From Thermoplasmatota archaeon (GTDB lineage Archaea; Thermoplasmatota; Thermoplasmata; Thermoplasmatales; Thermoplasmataceae), in contig JAMCPQ010000005.1 of NCBI GenBank assembly GCA_023379825.1, forward strand, positions 1-64,000: DNA of 64,000 nt, given 5' to 3'. Below the pieces are notes generated by a model. It was not told the DNA's origin and ran no database searches. It worked only from the letters and a program-made list of their open reading frames with translations. Positions 20,543-30,659 of the stretch are shown here, piece by piece (positions within the stretch are counted from its first letter, which is position 1; every line of letters begins with the position of its first letter). Position numbers and translations under genes: made by a program.

Positions 20543-20893
20543 TTGGTATGCATGGCAGAGAACATATTAGTCATAATATCAAGCGGAGAGGAAGCTCCGG
20601 GCAAAGCAATGACCGGAATGAGATTCGCCTACAATGCTGCAAAGAACAAGTGGCTCAACGACGTCAGGATAATACTTTTCGGGCCGTCTGAGAAGCTGGC
20701 AACAACGAACCAGGAATTTGCATCGATGCTTAAGGATGCAATCAGGGATGGAATTATTCCAAACGCCTGCTCCGGAGTTGCAACTAAGGAAAACATCACT
20801 GACAAACTTCTTTCCCTGGGTCTATCTGTGGACCCAATAGGGCCCATAGTTTCTTCATATGTGAAGAAAGGTTACGAGGTCATAACTTTCTGA
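20543..20893 (+). CDS. DsrE-family protein
   Basis: ~115 aa, NILVIISSGEEAPGKAMTGMRFAYNAAKNKW...DVRIILFGPSEKL; start may be 20552. Confidence 0.65.
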   Translation: MVCMAENILVIISSGEEAPGKAMTGMRFAYNAAKNKWLNDVRIILFGPSEKLATTNQEFASMLKDAIRDGIIPNACSGVATKENITDKLLSLGLSVDPIGPIVSSYVKKGYEVITF

Positions 20894-20910
20894 AGCTCAG
20901 GAATGCCGGA

Positions 20911-22128
20911 CTATTTTCCGGTAATTCCAAGTTTTTTCCCTGCCGATTCAAATGCCTCAACCGTCCTGTTTATGTCGTCAGCAGAATGAACAGCAGATGG
21001 CATCAGCCTGATTCTTGCAGTACCTCTGGCAACAGTTGGAAACACAATGGGTGATGCAAATATGTCGTTTTCCCTGTAGAGTTCCTCGCTTAGCAACAGT
21101 GTTTTCTTCTCGTCCCCTACAATGACAGGAGTTATTGGCGTCTTTGAGTTACCAAGATTGAAGCCCGCATTCAAAAGACCCTTCTTGAGTTTTTCAGAAT
21201 TGCTCCATAATTTTCTGAGAAGAGAATCATCCTTCTCCATAATCTCAATGGATTTCATGACAGCAGCTGTATCTGCAGGGTTCAGGGCACTGCTGAAAAG
21301 AAATGGCCGTGCCTTACGTTTCAGGAGTTCTATCAAATCTGCATTGCCGGCTACGAAACCTCCCATGGAACCAACAGCTTTTGAGAATGTGCCCATCTCC
21401 ACATCCACCCTCCCGGAAAGTTTGAAATGGTCGCATATTCCTCTTCCATGGTCTCCGAGAACCCCTTCCCCATGTGCATCATCAACATAAGTCATGGAAT
21501 CATGTCTCTCTGCAATTTCCACTATTTCCTTGAGAGGTGCAATATCGCCGTCCATACTGAATACTCCATCCGTAATTATGAGGCTTCTCCTGCCGCTCTT
21601 TCTCTTTTCAGCCATGACCTTTTCCAGGTCTTCCATGTCCATATGTTTGAACACTGCTCTGGATGCTGAGCTGAGTCTCACTCCGTCTATGATGCTGGCA
21701 TGGTTGAGTTCTTCACTGAAAACAATATCCTCCTTTCCAACCAGTGCAGGAATTGTTCCTGAATTTGCAAGGAGTCCGCCCTGATATACAAGGGATGATT
21801 CCATATGCTTGAATCTGGCCACCTTTTCTTCCAGTCTGGCATGCAGTTCATTAGTTCCAGCAATGGATCTCACAGCACCTGCACCAACTCCAAATTCATC
21901 TATCGCTTCCTTTGCTGCCTTCCTGACCTCCGGATTGTTTGCGAGGCCCAGATAATTATTGCTGCACATATTGAGCTTCATCTTTCCATCTATCTTTATC
22001 CAGGCCCCCTGGGAACTCTCAATTATCCTTATGGGTACAAATCTACCACTGTCTTTCAGTTCCCTGATTTCATCCTTTACCCATTCAAGAGAAGTCATAC
22101 TATCATAACAGCATGCAAATAAGGGCAT
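20911..22128 (-). CDS. kbl: Glycine C-acetyltransferase / 2-amino-3-ketobutyrate CoA ligase
   Basis: NNYLGLANNPEV, FSEELNHASIIDGVRLS, YVDDAHGEGVLGDHGRG, GTFSKAVGSMGGFVAG PLP Lys motif. Confidence 0.9.
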   Translation of the reverse strand: MPLFACCYDSMTSLEWVKDEIRELKDSGRFVPIRIIESSQGAWIKIDGKMKLNMCSNNYLGLANNPEVRKAAKEAIDEFGVGAGAVRSIAGTNELHARLEEKVARFKHMESSLVYQGGLLANSGTIPALVGKEDIVFSEELNHASIIDGVRLSSASRAVFKHMDMEDLEKVMAEKRKSGRRSLIITDGVFSMDGDIAPLKEIVEIAERHDSMTYVDDAHGEGVLGDHGRGICDHFKLSGRVDVEMGTFSKAVGSMGGFVAGNADLIELLKRKARPFLFSSALNPADTAAVMKSIEIMEKDDSLLRKLWSNSEKLKKGLLNAGFNLGNSKTPITPVIVGDEKKTLLLSEELYRENDIFASPIVFPTVARGTARIRLMPSAVHSADDINRTVEAFESAGKKLGITGK

Positions 22129-22248
22129 ATCTATTTTGGCGAAGTGATATCTTCAATTGTGGAGGAAAATTTTTAACGACCGGGAATGCAGTGTTTATGC
22201 TGAATTCCTTAAATAACTGCTACATATTTACCACTTCTCAGTGGCCTT

Positions 22249-23190
22249 ATGGAAAGAATTGTTATAGCATTTGGCGGAAATGCACTTCTCAGGAAGGGCG
22301 ATGACCAGACTTTTGAGACTCAGGCAGACAGGGCAGAACAGGCATTTCAGAAACTTGCAAAGGTGATTGAGGACAATGAGGTTGTCATATCCCACGGAAA
22401 TGGCCCTCAGGTGGGTTCAATACTGCTTCAGAACGAATCCGCTGTCAGAACGGTAAAGCCTATGCCTCTCCATGCCTGTGGGGCCATGTCTCAGGGTCTG
22501 ATTGGTGAGATGCTCTCCAATGGCTGGGACAGGGTAAGGTTCAGACTAGGAATCTCCAAGGAACCGTCTGTACTGATGACCAGGTCAGTTGTTGATCCAG
22601 ATGATCCTGCTTTCAGCAATCCCACAAAACCTATTGGGCCATATTACTCCAGTGATGAATCTGCAAGGCTCCAGAGACTGAAAGGCTGGAAGATGAGGGA
22701 GGAACCTGGAAAGGGATTCAGGAGGCTTGTACCGTCACCGATTCCAGTGGATATAGTGGAAAGGAACCAGATAGTCTCACTCCTAAGGGAAGGCTTTCTT
22801 CCAGTGGCCTCCGGGGGCGGTGGGATTCCCGTCATAAAGACACCTGCAGGATATACGGGGGTAGATGCCGTAATAGACAAGGATCTGGCTTCTTCTCTGC
22901 TTGCCAGCATAGTGGAGGCAACCACATTCATAATACTGACAGATGTGGAGGGGGCAAAACGGAACTTCGGCATGGAAAACGAGGAGCTTATTGGAAAGGT
23001 TACTGCTGAAAGGTTACAGAGGGATCTTGACCAGGGTCAGTTTGCAAGCGGCAGCATGGGTCCCAAGGTCCGGGCGGCTCTGGAATTCATCAAAAGAGGT
23101 GGAAAGAAAGCCATAATTGGCTCTCTGGATAATGCCACAAAGGTGGCAGAAGGAAAATCAGGAACTATAATTGAAGCAGGTTCATTGTGA
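22249..23190 (+). CDS. arcC: Carbamate kinase
   Basis: IAFGGNALLRKGD, VISHGNGPQVGSIL, VASGGGGIPV, GSMGPKVRAALEFI. Confidence 0.93.
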   Translation: MERIVIAFGGNALLRKGDDQTFETQADRAEQAFQKLAKVIEDNEVVISHGNGPQVGSILLQNESAVRTVKPMPLHACGAMSQGLIGEMLSNGWDRVRFRLGISKEPSVLMTRSVVDPDDPAFSNPTKPIGPYYSSDESARLQRLKGWKMREEPGKGFRRLVPSPIPVDIVERNQIVSLLREGFLPVASGGGGIPVIKTPAGYTGVDAVIDKDLASSLLASIVEATTFIILTDVEGAKRNFGMENEELIGKVTAERLQRDLDQGQFASGSMGPKVRAALEFIKRGGKKAIIGSLDNATKVAEGKSGTIIEAGSL

Positions 23191-23838
23191 TTCCGGAGGC
23201 TTACTGAAAGTATGATCCTCCTGAACAATTCTTCCAGCCTTTCGAAATTCATCAAGAATATGTGAAAGGAGTGATGAGTCTATATTGAGATTGAACTGAT
23301 CCTTCAGTTCATTCTCGATCTGGGTGAATGTCATTCTGCCCTTCAGGACTCTGGAAAGAAGGTTATCCAGATCCTCATACACATTCCACGGGAATATGAA
23401 CCAGGCCCAGTTCTTCTCATCAACTATCTCTGAGAAGAAATCCGGAATAAATGATGATCTTGTTATGTGAAGCATAGTGACTGTCCTTACCTCTGCCGGT
23501 TTCTGCTTCATGATAAAGTCGTAAGCAAGTTTCATGCTCTGACCGGTATCAGTTATGTCATCCACAATAAGGACTCTCTTCCCCTCTATGTTCAGATTTC
23601 CAGGATCCTTAAGAACAGCCTTTCCACTTGCTGTTGCTGTTATTCCCCAGTGTTCAGTCTTCACTGAAATCAGGTCCTTTATCCAGAGCATGTCTGCCAG
23701 AACTCTTGCGGGGACAAGGCCACCTCTTGCAAGGGCTATGATCATGTCTGGTCTGTAACTGTTTGAAACCTTTTCCCGTATATTTTCACACCATTTGTCT
23801 ATCTGTTCCCAGGATACCAGTCTGGCTCTAAAATCCAT
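23182..23838 (-). CDS. Phosphoribosyltransferase (Xpt/Gpt-like)
   Basis: ALARGGLVPARVLADML and PRPP motif VLIVDDITDTGQSM. Confidence 0.85.
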   Translation of the reverse strand: MDFRARLVSWEQIDKWCENIREKVSNSYRPDMIIALARGGLVPARVLADMLWIKDLISVKTEHWGITATASGKAVLKDPGNLNIEGKRVLIVDDITDTGQSMKLAYDFIMKQKPAEVRTVTMLHITRSSFIPDFFSEIVDEKNWAWFIFPWNVYEDLDNLLSRVLKGRMTFTQIENELKDQFNLNIDSSLLSHILDEFRKAGRIVQEDHTFSKPPESQ

Positions 23839-23952
23839 GAAATATTACCCGCACCTTATCACGCTTTGCAATATAAAAAAATGCGGAAAATCCGTGAGTT
23901 AATAAGAATTATTTTTGTAAACAATTTTATAGTGCGATTACCATACTTGATC

Positions 23953-24783
23953 ATGTCTACTATTGATTATGTATTCATATTCATAGGAATAGTCATACTC
24001 TTGATTTTACTGAGTGGACTACACATCCTGAAGGAATGGGAGAGAGGAGCTGTATTCACTCTTGGGAGGTTTACCCAGATGAAAGGTCCTGGCATTGTTT
24101 ATGTTTATCCTTTTATTTCAAAGCTGAATCCCATAATATCAACCAGAATACAGGCAGTTTCCTTCAAAACAGAAAGCACATTCACAAAAGATAACGTTCC
24201 AATAAATGTGGATGCCGTTATGTATTTCCAGGTTATAGATCCACAGAAATCAGTTCTTAACGTGGAAAATTTCGGGGTTGCAACAAACTATTCAGCTCAG
24301 ACCACACTGAGAGAGGTGCTGGGAAAATCATCATTTGATGAAATCCTGTCCGAAAGAGAGAAGATCGGCGAGGCAGCAAGGGAGATCATTGATGAGAAGA
24401 CAGAGCACTGGGGTATTAAGGTCTCATCTGTCGAGATAAGGGATGTGATTGTTCCGAATGCTCTCCAGGAGGCAATGTCAAGGCAGGCATCTGCTGAAAG
24501 AGAAAGAAGATCCAGAGTTACGTTGGCCCTCGCAGAGGTCGAGGCCGCTCAGAAGATGGTCGAGGCCGCAGATCAGTATACCACAAACCCAACAGCATTC
24601 CAGCTGAGATGGCTTAACATACTTTATGAAATCGGTCTCGAGGGCAAAGGAACACTGATGATGGTTCCGGTACAGACACCAACTGCCGGTTCCGTGGAAC
24701 CAATGACTGTCATGGGTCTGGATGAGGTTGCCAAAAACATAAAGGAGATGACTAGGGCATCACAACAGAAGCAGCAAAGCTGA
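23953..24783 (+). CDS. SPFH/stomatin-prohibitin family membrane protein
   Basis: N-terminal TM; WERGAVFTLGRFTQMKGPGIVYVYPFI, VDAVMYFQVIDPQKSVLNVENF; start 23953 preferred over 23866. Confidence 0.88.
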   Translation: MSTIDYVFIFIGIVILLILLSGLHILKEWERGAVFTLGRFTQMKGPGIVYVYPFISKLNPIISTRIQAVSFKTESTFTKDNVPINVDAVMYFQVIDPQKSVLNVENFGVATNYSAQTTLREVLGKSSFDEILSEREKIGEAAREIIDEKTEHWGIKVSSVEIRDVIVPNALQEAMSRQASAERERRSRVTLALAEVEAAQKMVEAADQYTTNPTAFQLRWLNILYEIGLEGKGTLMMVPVQTPTAGSVEPMTVMGLDEVAKNIKEMTRASQQKQQS

Positions 24784-25498
24784 AGATCTCCTCAGGAGAT
24801 AGATCTTCAACCCTTTTTTCATAAATCTCCTGTGGTGCTTTTTTATAAATGGTCCCTATTTTTTTCCGCCTGTGAGAGAAGAGCATCTTTACAACTTCCT
24901 CAACCGCTTTCAGTTCAGATTCGTCATGCAGGTTAAGGGGTGAAAGCGTCACAATTGCTGAATCAACCTCAGGAACAGGGGAGAAACAGTTTCTTGGAAC
25001 TCTTCTTTCAATCCTGGCCTCATACCTGAGTTGAGTACTTACAGATAATCTGGAATAATCACTGGTTCCCTTCCCGGCAACCATCCTCTTAGCAAATTCT
25101 GCCTGTACCATAAGAATGCATTTACGGAATTTGAATCTGCCCAGGGAGAACAGAATGGGTGAGGAGATACTGTACGGGATGTTACCGAAAATTGCATCCA
25201 CATCCATCGGGTCCATCTTCAGAATATCTCCCTTGATCAGATGCAACTGCCCAAGGGCAACCTCATCTCTGAAATTCTCTTCAAGGTACTGTACAAATCT
25301 GTGGTCGGACTCTACCGCTGTAACATGGGCCCCTGACTGAAGCAGGAACTTTGTCAGAGATCCTTCCCCGGGGCCTATCTCCAGAATTTCCCCACCTTCA
25401 CTGGTATCAAAAAGTGAAGCCTCGTACATGGCCATGTTCCTGTCCTTAAGGAACACCTGCCCATACTTTCTGTATTTCCCGTTTTCAGAATATTTCAT
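24752..25498 (-). CDS. ksgA: rRNA adenine N6-dimethyltransferase (KsgA/Dim1)
   Basis: QVFLKDRNM, EIGPGEGSLTKFLL, GNIPYSISSPILF, VMLFSHRRKKI. Confidence 0.93.
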   Translation of the reverse strand: MKYSENGKYRKYGQVFLKDRNMAMYEASLFDTSEGGEILEIGPGEGSLTKFLLQSGAHVTAVESDHRFVQYLEENFRDEVALGQLHLIKGDILKMDPMDVDAIFGNIPYSISSPILFSLGRFKFRKCILMVQAEFAKRMVAGKGTSDYSRLSVSTQLRYEARIERRVPRNCFSPVPEVDSAIVTLSPLNLHDESELKAVEEVVKMLFSHRRKKIGTIYKKAPQEIYEKRVEDLSPEEIFSFAASVVMP

Positions 25499-26043
25499 CT
25501 GGCAACAAACAGCTTGTATTTCTCATTTCTCTCCTGAAGCTCCTCAACTATCCTGTTAGCAATCATCTTCTGGGGATGATGGACAGTCTTTATTCTTTCG
25601 GATACTTCATCAAGTGATGTGAATGGTTTCTTCTTCCTCTCCTCTATGACTGACCACATACTCTTGTTCCCAAGTCCCGGAAGAAGCTCCAGAGAATGCA
25701 TCCTTGTGTTTATGGATTCAGCCTTGTTGAAAAACTCCACGAAAAATGGCTCCCGCTTTCTTACTATTCCCTCCAGTATGAATGGGAGTTCATTCATTGC
25801 AGCATTTGTCAGTTCAGAATAAGGAATACGTCTCTTTACAGAGAGAACCTTATCTCTCTTCTGCTGATCCTTGCCTATGTAAACCCTGTCCCCAATTGCA
25901 ATGACAGCGTTTGGTTTTGGAATAAGTTCCAGAAGCTTGAACTCCATTTCGCCTACAGCTAATGCCAGGGACGATTTGTGATAACTTTTATCATTTGCCC
26001 TCCCCTGAGGCAAATAATCCAGAATATAGGCGAATTCTTCCAA
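25495..26043 (-). CDS. DUF655 family RNA-binding protein
   Basis: EEFAYILDYLPQGR, VYIGKDQQKRDKV, LELLPGLGNKSMWSVIEERKKKPF; precedes ksgA in same orientation. Confidence 0.85.
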   Translation of the reverse strand: MEEFAYILDYLPQGRANDKSYHKSSLALAVGEMEFKLLELIPKPNAVIAIGDRVYIGKDQQKRDKVLSVKRRIPYSELTNAAMNELPFILEGIVRKREPFFVEFFNKAESINTRMHSLELLPGLGNKSMWSVIEERKKKPFTSLDEVSERIKTVHHPQKMIANRIVEELQERNEKYKLFVAR

Positions 26044-26056
26044 GTCCTGACCTCAT

Positions 26057-26362
26057 TCAGTCTTCAGAGAAAAGGGAGATAAGGTTATTTAATTCTTCCT
26101 CACTGAGAAGAACACTGTACGAGGATAGAATGCTCGTAACTTCTTCCTTGCTCTTCGGGGCTATATCCACGAGCTTTGTAGCCACCTTCTCGCTTAACTT
26201 GAATGTCTTCATAAGCTCGGTTTTGGCTTTCTTTGCTTCGGAGCCTTTCATCTTCATAAGGTGCTCGACATATGAAAGGTTCTCGCCCTCTATTTCAGTA
26301 TACTCGCTCTTCTTAGAGAGCATATCGTAAGCTTCAGGGATGGAAACGTACCTGGTTTTCAT
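26057..26362 (-). CDS. rpoF: RNA polymerase Rpb4 (subunit F)
   Basis: Small acidic helical protein, LSEKVATKLVDIAPKSKEEVTSIL; between L21e and DUF655 as commonly seen in archaea. Confidence 0.85.
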   Translation of the reverse strand: MKTRYVSIPEAYDMLSKKSEYTEIEGENLSYVEHLMKMKGSEAKKAKTELMKTFKLSEKVATKLVDIAPKSKEEVTSILSSYSVLLSEEELNNLISLFSED

Positions 26363-26661
26363 CAGACACCATCAATCTTTTTCAGATGAACAGGTCCCGC
26401 AAGTATCATTTTCTCCTTTCCGCCAACTTTCACCTTAACCATATAACAGGATCCCTGAGCTCTTACTACCCTTCCAGTAAGTCCCTGAAATCCGTGGTGT
26501 GGCATTCCGGAATGTACTGATGGCTCTATTGATATGGCAGCCAGATCACCCTCACTGAATTTCTTTAAGAACTCGTTAACTTTAGGCATGCCCTTATCGG
26601 AAGCCCTCTTGGTCATTTTCATTCTGGAGCCCGCTCTTGGGCCATGTGACATCTTTACCAT
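26362..26661 (-). CDS. rpl21e: 50S ribosomal protein L21e
   Basis: SHGPRAGSRMKMTKRASDKGMPKVNEFL, PHHGFQGLTGRV. Confidence 0.95.
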   Translation of the reverse strand: MVKMSHGPRAGSRMKMTKRASDKGMPKVNEFLKKFSEGDLAAISIEPSVHSGMPHHGFQGLTGRVVRAQGSCYMVKVKVGGKEKMILAGPVHLKKIDGV

Positions 26662-27825
26662 TTATTCACCGTCTCTGTGTATCCAGATCACATCAAGCTC
26701 CAGCACCTTAAGTTCCTCACCATAAAGGCTGGACAGACTAGGCTGTGTCCTCCCACCATCACCGTGTATCAGTTCTTTGATATACGTACCTGCCTCTGCC
26801 TTTATCTCAAGTACCGCCTCATTCCCCGACACGCTTTCAGGTTGGCAGCTCAATACCTGTCTCTTCCTGACGAGATCCGACCTGCTACCAGTCACTCTTA
26901 ATGGTGTCCTCTGATAAATATCTTTTCCAGTTAAATTTAAGGCTGCTTTTCTGAATCTTTCAGAGTCTATCGGCTCAGAAGATGCGACCTTTGCTCTGTA
27001 TGACTTGTTATGGTTGGAGTTCTTTATTCTAACTACTTCTCTTTTATCTGAATATCTCAGATCAGATACCTGAATGGAATCAGATGACGTATTTATGGTT
27101 TTGAGAAGATCACCAAGGTCTATTCTCCTGATCCTGGGGTTAACCGATTCTATTACAAACTCCCTTCCATTTCCCAGCATTCTAACATCCACATCTTCTC
27201 TGCCTGATCCATGCAGGTGAAACTCCTCTCCCGAAGTCAGGTTGTTGAGGACCATTCCAATCTGTGTCTCAACAGAGTTGTCTTCACCGCTCCTGTGAAT
27301 CCATCTTGTCTGGGGTATGCCTCTCTTCAACTTTCTGTAAATCCCATAGATATAAAGTGGCTTGACCTGAATTCTGAATGAAGAATATGAAAAGTCAAAG
27401 TTCACAGTAATATCTGGATCATCGAAAGAGACCTCCTTTCCTGTTTTATCCTGAAATGCTTTTCCAAGTTCCCGGTTCAGTTCTTTCTTCAGCTTCTCGT
27501 AATCTGTTTTCAGGATTTCCGAAATTGATTCTTCAATCTCCTCCTGCTCTGAGGTAACTGAGGAGCCCACAAGGAAGGTCTCAAATTCCCTCTGCCCGAT
27601 CTGAGGAATAAGTGCATCGCAGAGTTCATCAATCCGTTCGAGTATGCCATGGCAGAGAGAACATTCATCACTCTGCCCAAGTGATATCTGATGAGTGAGG
27701 CCCCTTTCTGATATAATGGAAAATGCAGCTTTAACGCGTTCTTCGTTACTTACAGATGGATCCTTTATTCCGGATAGTCTTGAAAAACAATGACTGCAGA
27801 GGCTCAGACTTTCGGTATTTTGCAT
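26662..27825 (-). CDS. pus10: tRNA pseudouridine synthase Pus10
   Basis: N-terminal CxxC zinc motif CSHCFSRL...CSLCHGIL; C-terminal KAEAGTYIKELIHGDGGRTQPSLSSLYG. Confidence 0.93.
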   Translation of the reverse strand: MQNTESLSLCSHCFSRLSGIKDPSVSNEERVKAAFSIISERGLTHQISLGQSDECSLCHGILERIDELCDALIPQIGQREFETFLVGSSVTSEQEEIEESISEILKTDYEKLKKELNRELGKAFQDKTGKEVSFDDPDITVNFDFSYSSFRIQVKPLYIYGIYRKLKRGIPQTRWIHRSGEDNSVETQIGMVLNNLTSGEEFHLHGSGREDVDVRMLGNGREFVIESVNPRIRRIDLGDLLKTINTSSDSIQVSDLRYSDKREVVRIKNSNHNKSYRAKVASSEPIDSERFRKAALNLTGKDIYQRTPLRVTGSRSDLVRKRQVLSCQPESVSGNEAVLEIKAEAGTYIKELIHGDGGRTQPSLSSLYGEELKVLELDVIWIHRDGE

Positions 27826-27843
27826 AAAAAAGGAGGAGAATTA

Positions 27844-27975
27844 TTATCTCGGGATTATGACCTTTTCAATGCTTGGCCTTTCCTTGACAAAAACTCTTGA
27901 ACCGCATTCACACTCTATCTCAGCGGTTCCGAATGATTTCTCAAGTGGCCTGGCGCATCTTATGCACTTATACAT
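27844..27975 (-). CDS. rpoP: DNA-directed RNA polymerase subunit P
   Basis: [14 protein letters not shown]...[15 protein letters not shown]; start moved to internal Met. Confidence 0.93.
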   Translation of the reverse strand: MYKCIRCARPLEKSFGTAEIECECGSRVFVKERPSIEKVIIPR

Positions 27976-28231
27976 CTGTGCTCTCTGCCCCCTTGACAAG
28001 CGACGCAACTGATGTCTCAGGCAGATATGCTCCACCTGCAAATTTATATCCGCAGTGCCTGCATCTCCATATTCCAGTGGCCACCCTCTTCACCTTCTCC
28101 TGTTTACATGAGGGGCAAGCGTATGTTGCAGACTTCTGCTTGTAAATCTCATTCCATGCCTTTCTGACAGTAACCCCGTACCTTGGGCCAAATCTGCCAG
28201 AAGCTCCTACCTTTACGGTTCTCTTGGACAT
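27968..28231 (-). CDS. rpl37ae: 50S ribosomal protein L37ae
   Basis: [52 protein letters not shown]. Confidence 0.96.
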   Translation of the reverse strand: MSKRTVKVGASGRFGPRYGVTVRKAWNEIYKQKSATYACPSCKQEKVKRVATGIWRCRHCGYKFAGGAYLPETSVASLVKGAESTDV

Positions 28232-28236
28232 CTATA

Positions 28237-29019
28237 TCACTTGAAATATTTCTCCCTGATAGCTTTACCCAGATTGCTGGACATATTAATAGCCTTTCTA
28301 ATTTCCTCCATGGAGAATTCACCAACATCCCCCTTCTGCATGGCCCTTATATGTCCATCCTCTGTTGTGCTTACAGTTATCCTTGCTGACGAGAGCTGTT
28401 CTTCTTCCAGGTCAGGGTCTGCTACCAGAGTGTCTCCTATTTTAACCATTGTTACTGCAACAGGAGTATTCCTTATGGGTAGCGGGAAGTCCTTTCCACC
28501 CTCCTTCGATCCCGGAACAATGGTACTCTTCAGTGCTGCAAGAACACCGAGAGTGCATGCATCTATCAGGTTCCCGTCAAAGTCAATGACATCTATATCA
28601 ACAAATACTATCCAAACCTTCTTTGCCGGCTCTATGACGAGGCTCTCAATATCAATCATTTTGCTCTCTCTGATGCCTCTGTCAACAACCCTTGCAATTT
28701 CTATGGATGTGTCATTGGGTGGTCCCGCCTCAAATGTGGGGAATGCCATTGGCAGAAGTTCAACATTTGTTGTCAGCACTCCCTGATTGGGTGTGTCTGG
28801 AAATGGTTCTCCTGCCTCAACCTTAATTCCGGCAACTACCTTTGTTTTTCCAAGGCATACCATTGCAGAACCGGGGGATCTGGGCACATAGTTTGGTGTA
28901 ATGGATATTTCCCTGTATTCATCAGGTTTTCTGCCGTCTCCCCTTTTTCCCTCCTTCAACCTTCTGAGAATAAAGTCTCTCTTTATTTCTGAGAGTATTC
29001 CCGCCTCATCTCTCGGCAT
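28237..29019 (-). CDS. rrp42: Exosome complex protein Rrp42
   Basis: RNase PH fold; GDGRKPDEYREISITPNYVPRSPGSAMVCLGKTKVVAGIK. Confidence 0.95.
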   Translation of the reverse strand: MPRDEAGILSEIKRDFILRRLKEGKRGDGRKPDEYREISITPNYVPRSPGSAMVCLGKTKVVAGIKVEAGEPFPDTPNQGVLTTNVELLPMAFPTFEAGPPNDTSIEIARVVDRGIRESKMIDIESLVIEPAKKVWIVFVDIDVIDFDGNLIDACTLGVLAALKSTIVPGSKEGGKDFPLPIRNTPVAVTMVKIGDTLVADPDLEEEQLSSARITVSTTEDGHIRAMQKGDVGEFSMEEIRKAINMSSNLGKAIREKYFK

Positions 29020-29762
29020 TATTCACCACTCCTTTCAAGGGCTATAGCCTTGTATTTTCCTGCAAGTGCATCCCTCTGAATCTTGTGTATCTTCTTCGTT
29101 GCCTCCAGTATCATGGACGAGGCTTTTTCGAACTCTTCAACTGAGAGGTCTCCATCCATCTGAAGGAGAACTACGTTTCCACTTTTTGGAAGAACTGCCA
29201 TTGGAAGGTCCGCCTGGCCGAAATTATCCTCCTCCTTGGAAAGATCCAGAACAACCTGGCCCTCAACTTTTCCAGCTGTGCATCCTACAACCATATCTTT
29301 CATTGGTATTCCTGCTGCAGCCAGAGCCACGGAAGATGCAGTAAGTCCTGCAATCCTTGTTCCCGCGTCGGCCTGCAGGACCTCGATGTATACATCTATC
29401 TCTGCTCTCGGGAACTGGTTAACCATTACTGCGCTGGAAAGGGCTTCAGAGATAACCTTTGATATCTCCATGGATCTTCTGTCCGGTCCCGGTCTCTTTC
29501 TCTCATCCACAGAGAATGCTGCCATATTGTATCTGGCCTTGACCACTGCCTTGTCTATATCCTGTGTATGCTTAGGAAATGCTTCCCTGGGGCCATATAC
29601 CGCAACAAGTATCTTGTTCCCTCCCCATTCAATGTATGCGGAACCGTCTGCTCTTGCTAGCACATCCGTCTCTATCTTCATCGGTCTCAGTTCATCCGCT
29701 GAGCGCCCATCGAGCCTGAGACCATCCTCGTTTATGAGTTTAATATCACTCGCTGTTCCCAA
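29019..29762 (-). CDS. rrp41: Exosome complex exonuclease Rrp41
   Basis: [49 protein letters not shown]. Confidence 0.96.
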   Translation of the reverse strand: MGTASDIKLINEDGLRLDGRSADELRPMKIETDVLARADGSAYIEWGGNKILVAVYGPREAFPKHTQDIDKAVVKARYNMAAFSVDERKRPGPDRRSMEISKVISEALSSAVMVNQFPRAEIDVYIEVLQADAGTRIAGLTASSVALAAAGIPMKDMVVGCTAGKVEGQVVLDLSKEEDNFGQADLPMAVLPKSGNVVLLQMDGDLSVEEFEKASSMILEATKKIHKIQRDALAGKYKAIALERSGE

Positions 29763-30471
29763 CTATTTCACCTTTTTTCTCTTCAAGATATTTCTGCATC
29801 CTGTCCGTAAGACCTGTTGTGTGTGCCTCCTCCTCAACCATCCTGATGGCGGAAATTGCCACCATGACGTTCTCGGGGGCTCCATCGATCCATATAAGTC
29901 CATTCTGCCCAACCACTATCCTTGTTGAAGTGGCGTCCTTTATCATGTTAACCATCGATCCCCCTTTACCTATGATACGGGGAATCTTTGGGGCCGCTAT
30001 GCTTGTGATATGGCCACCCTCCATCTTTCTTAGCCCAACATCCTTGAGGGTAACCCAGCTTTCCCTGATCTCGTTAACTGACATTATTTTGGCATAGACA
30101 TAGTCTCCAACACCCAGGAACCTCTTAAGGTCTCCAGGATTTACTCTCCAGGGGGTGTCATTGATATGTAAAAGGGTGTTGTATGCAGAGTTAATATCTA
30201 TAACCCACATGGATGGGCCCACATCTATTATCTTTCCTATTACTTTGTCTCCCCGTCTCGGCATATAAATTCCGGAAAAAGGGACAACATCAAGGAACTG
30301 CTCTGATACCTGCACGGTACCGAAGTAACAGGACGAATAGGTGCCGTCACTGTTTCTGTATGTTCCATTCCTTGGCTTCGTTCCTTCGGCCTGAACAATG
30401 TCGCCGGGAAATACTATTTCTCTTGTTTTAACCATATGTTCACCGATTGCTTCCCGATGGGGAACTAACAT
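29746..30471 (-). CDS. rrp4: Exosome complex RNA-binding protein Rrp4
   Basis: S1 domain [24 protein letters not shown] domain [16 protein letters not shown]. Confidence 0.95.
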   Translation of the reverse strand: MLVPHREAIGEHMVKTREIVFPGDIVQAEGTKPRNGTYRNSDGTYSSCYFGTVQVSEQFLDVVPFSGIYMPRRGDKVIGKIIDVGPSMWVIDINSAYNTLLHINDTPWRVNPGDLKRFLGVGDYVYAKIMSVNEIRESWVTLKDVGLRKMEGGHITSIAAPKIPRIIGKGGSMVNMIKDATSTRIVVGQNGLIWIDGAPENVMVAISAIRMVEEEAHTTGLTDRMQKYLEEKKGEIVGNSE

Positions 30472-30659
30472 GAGGCTTTTACCCGAATCCGGGATATCAT
30501 GCCTAGTTGCCCTGTACCTCTAAATGTGAATTCCTTTACTGGATATTCACTTTATCTTACGGGAATATATATTGTTGTTTCTACTACATGTCAATTTGTC
30601 TTATTATTGATTGCTCTCAGGGAAATATAGAACTATAGCCACATCCGCAAAACCAATCA

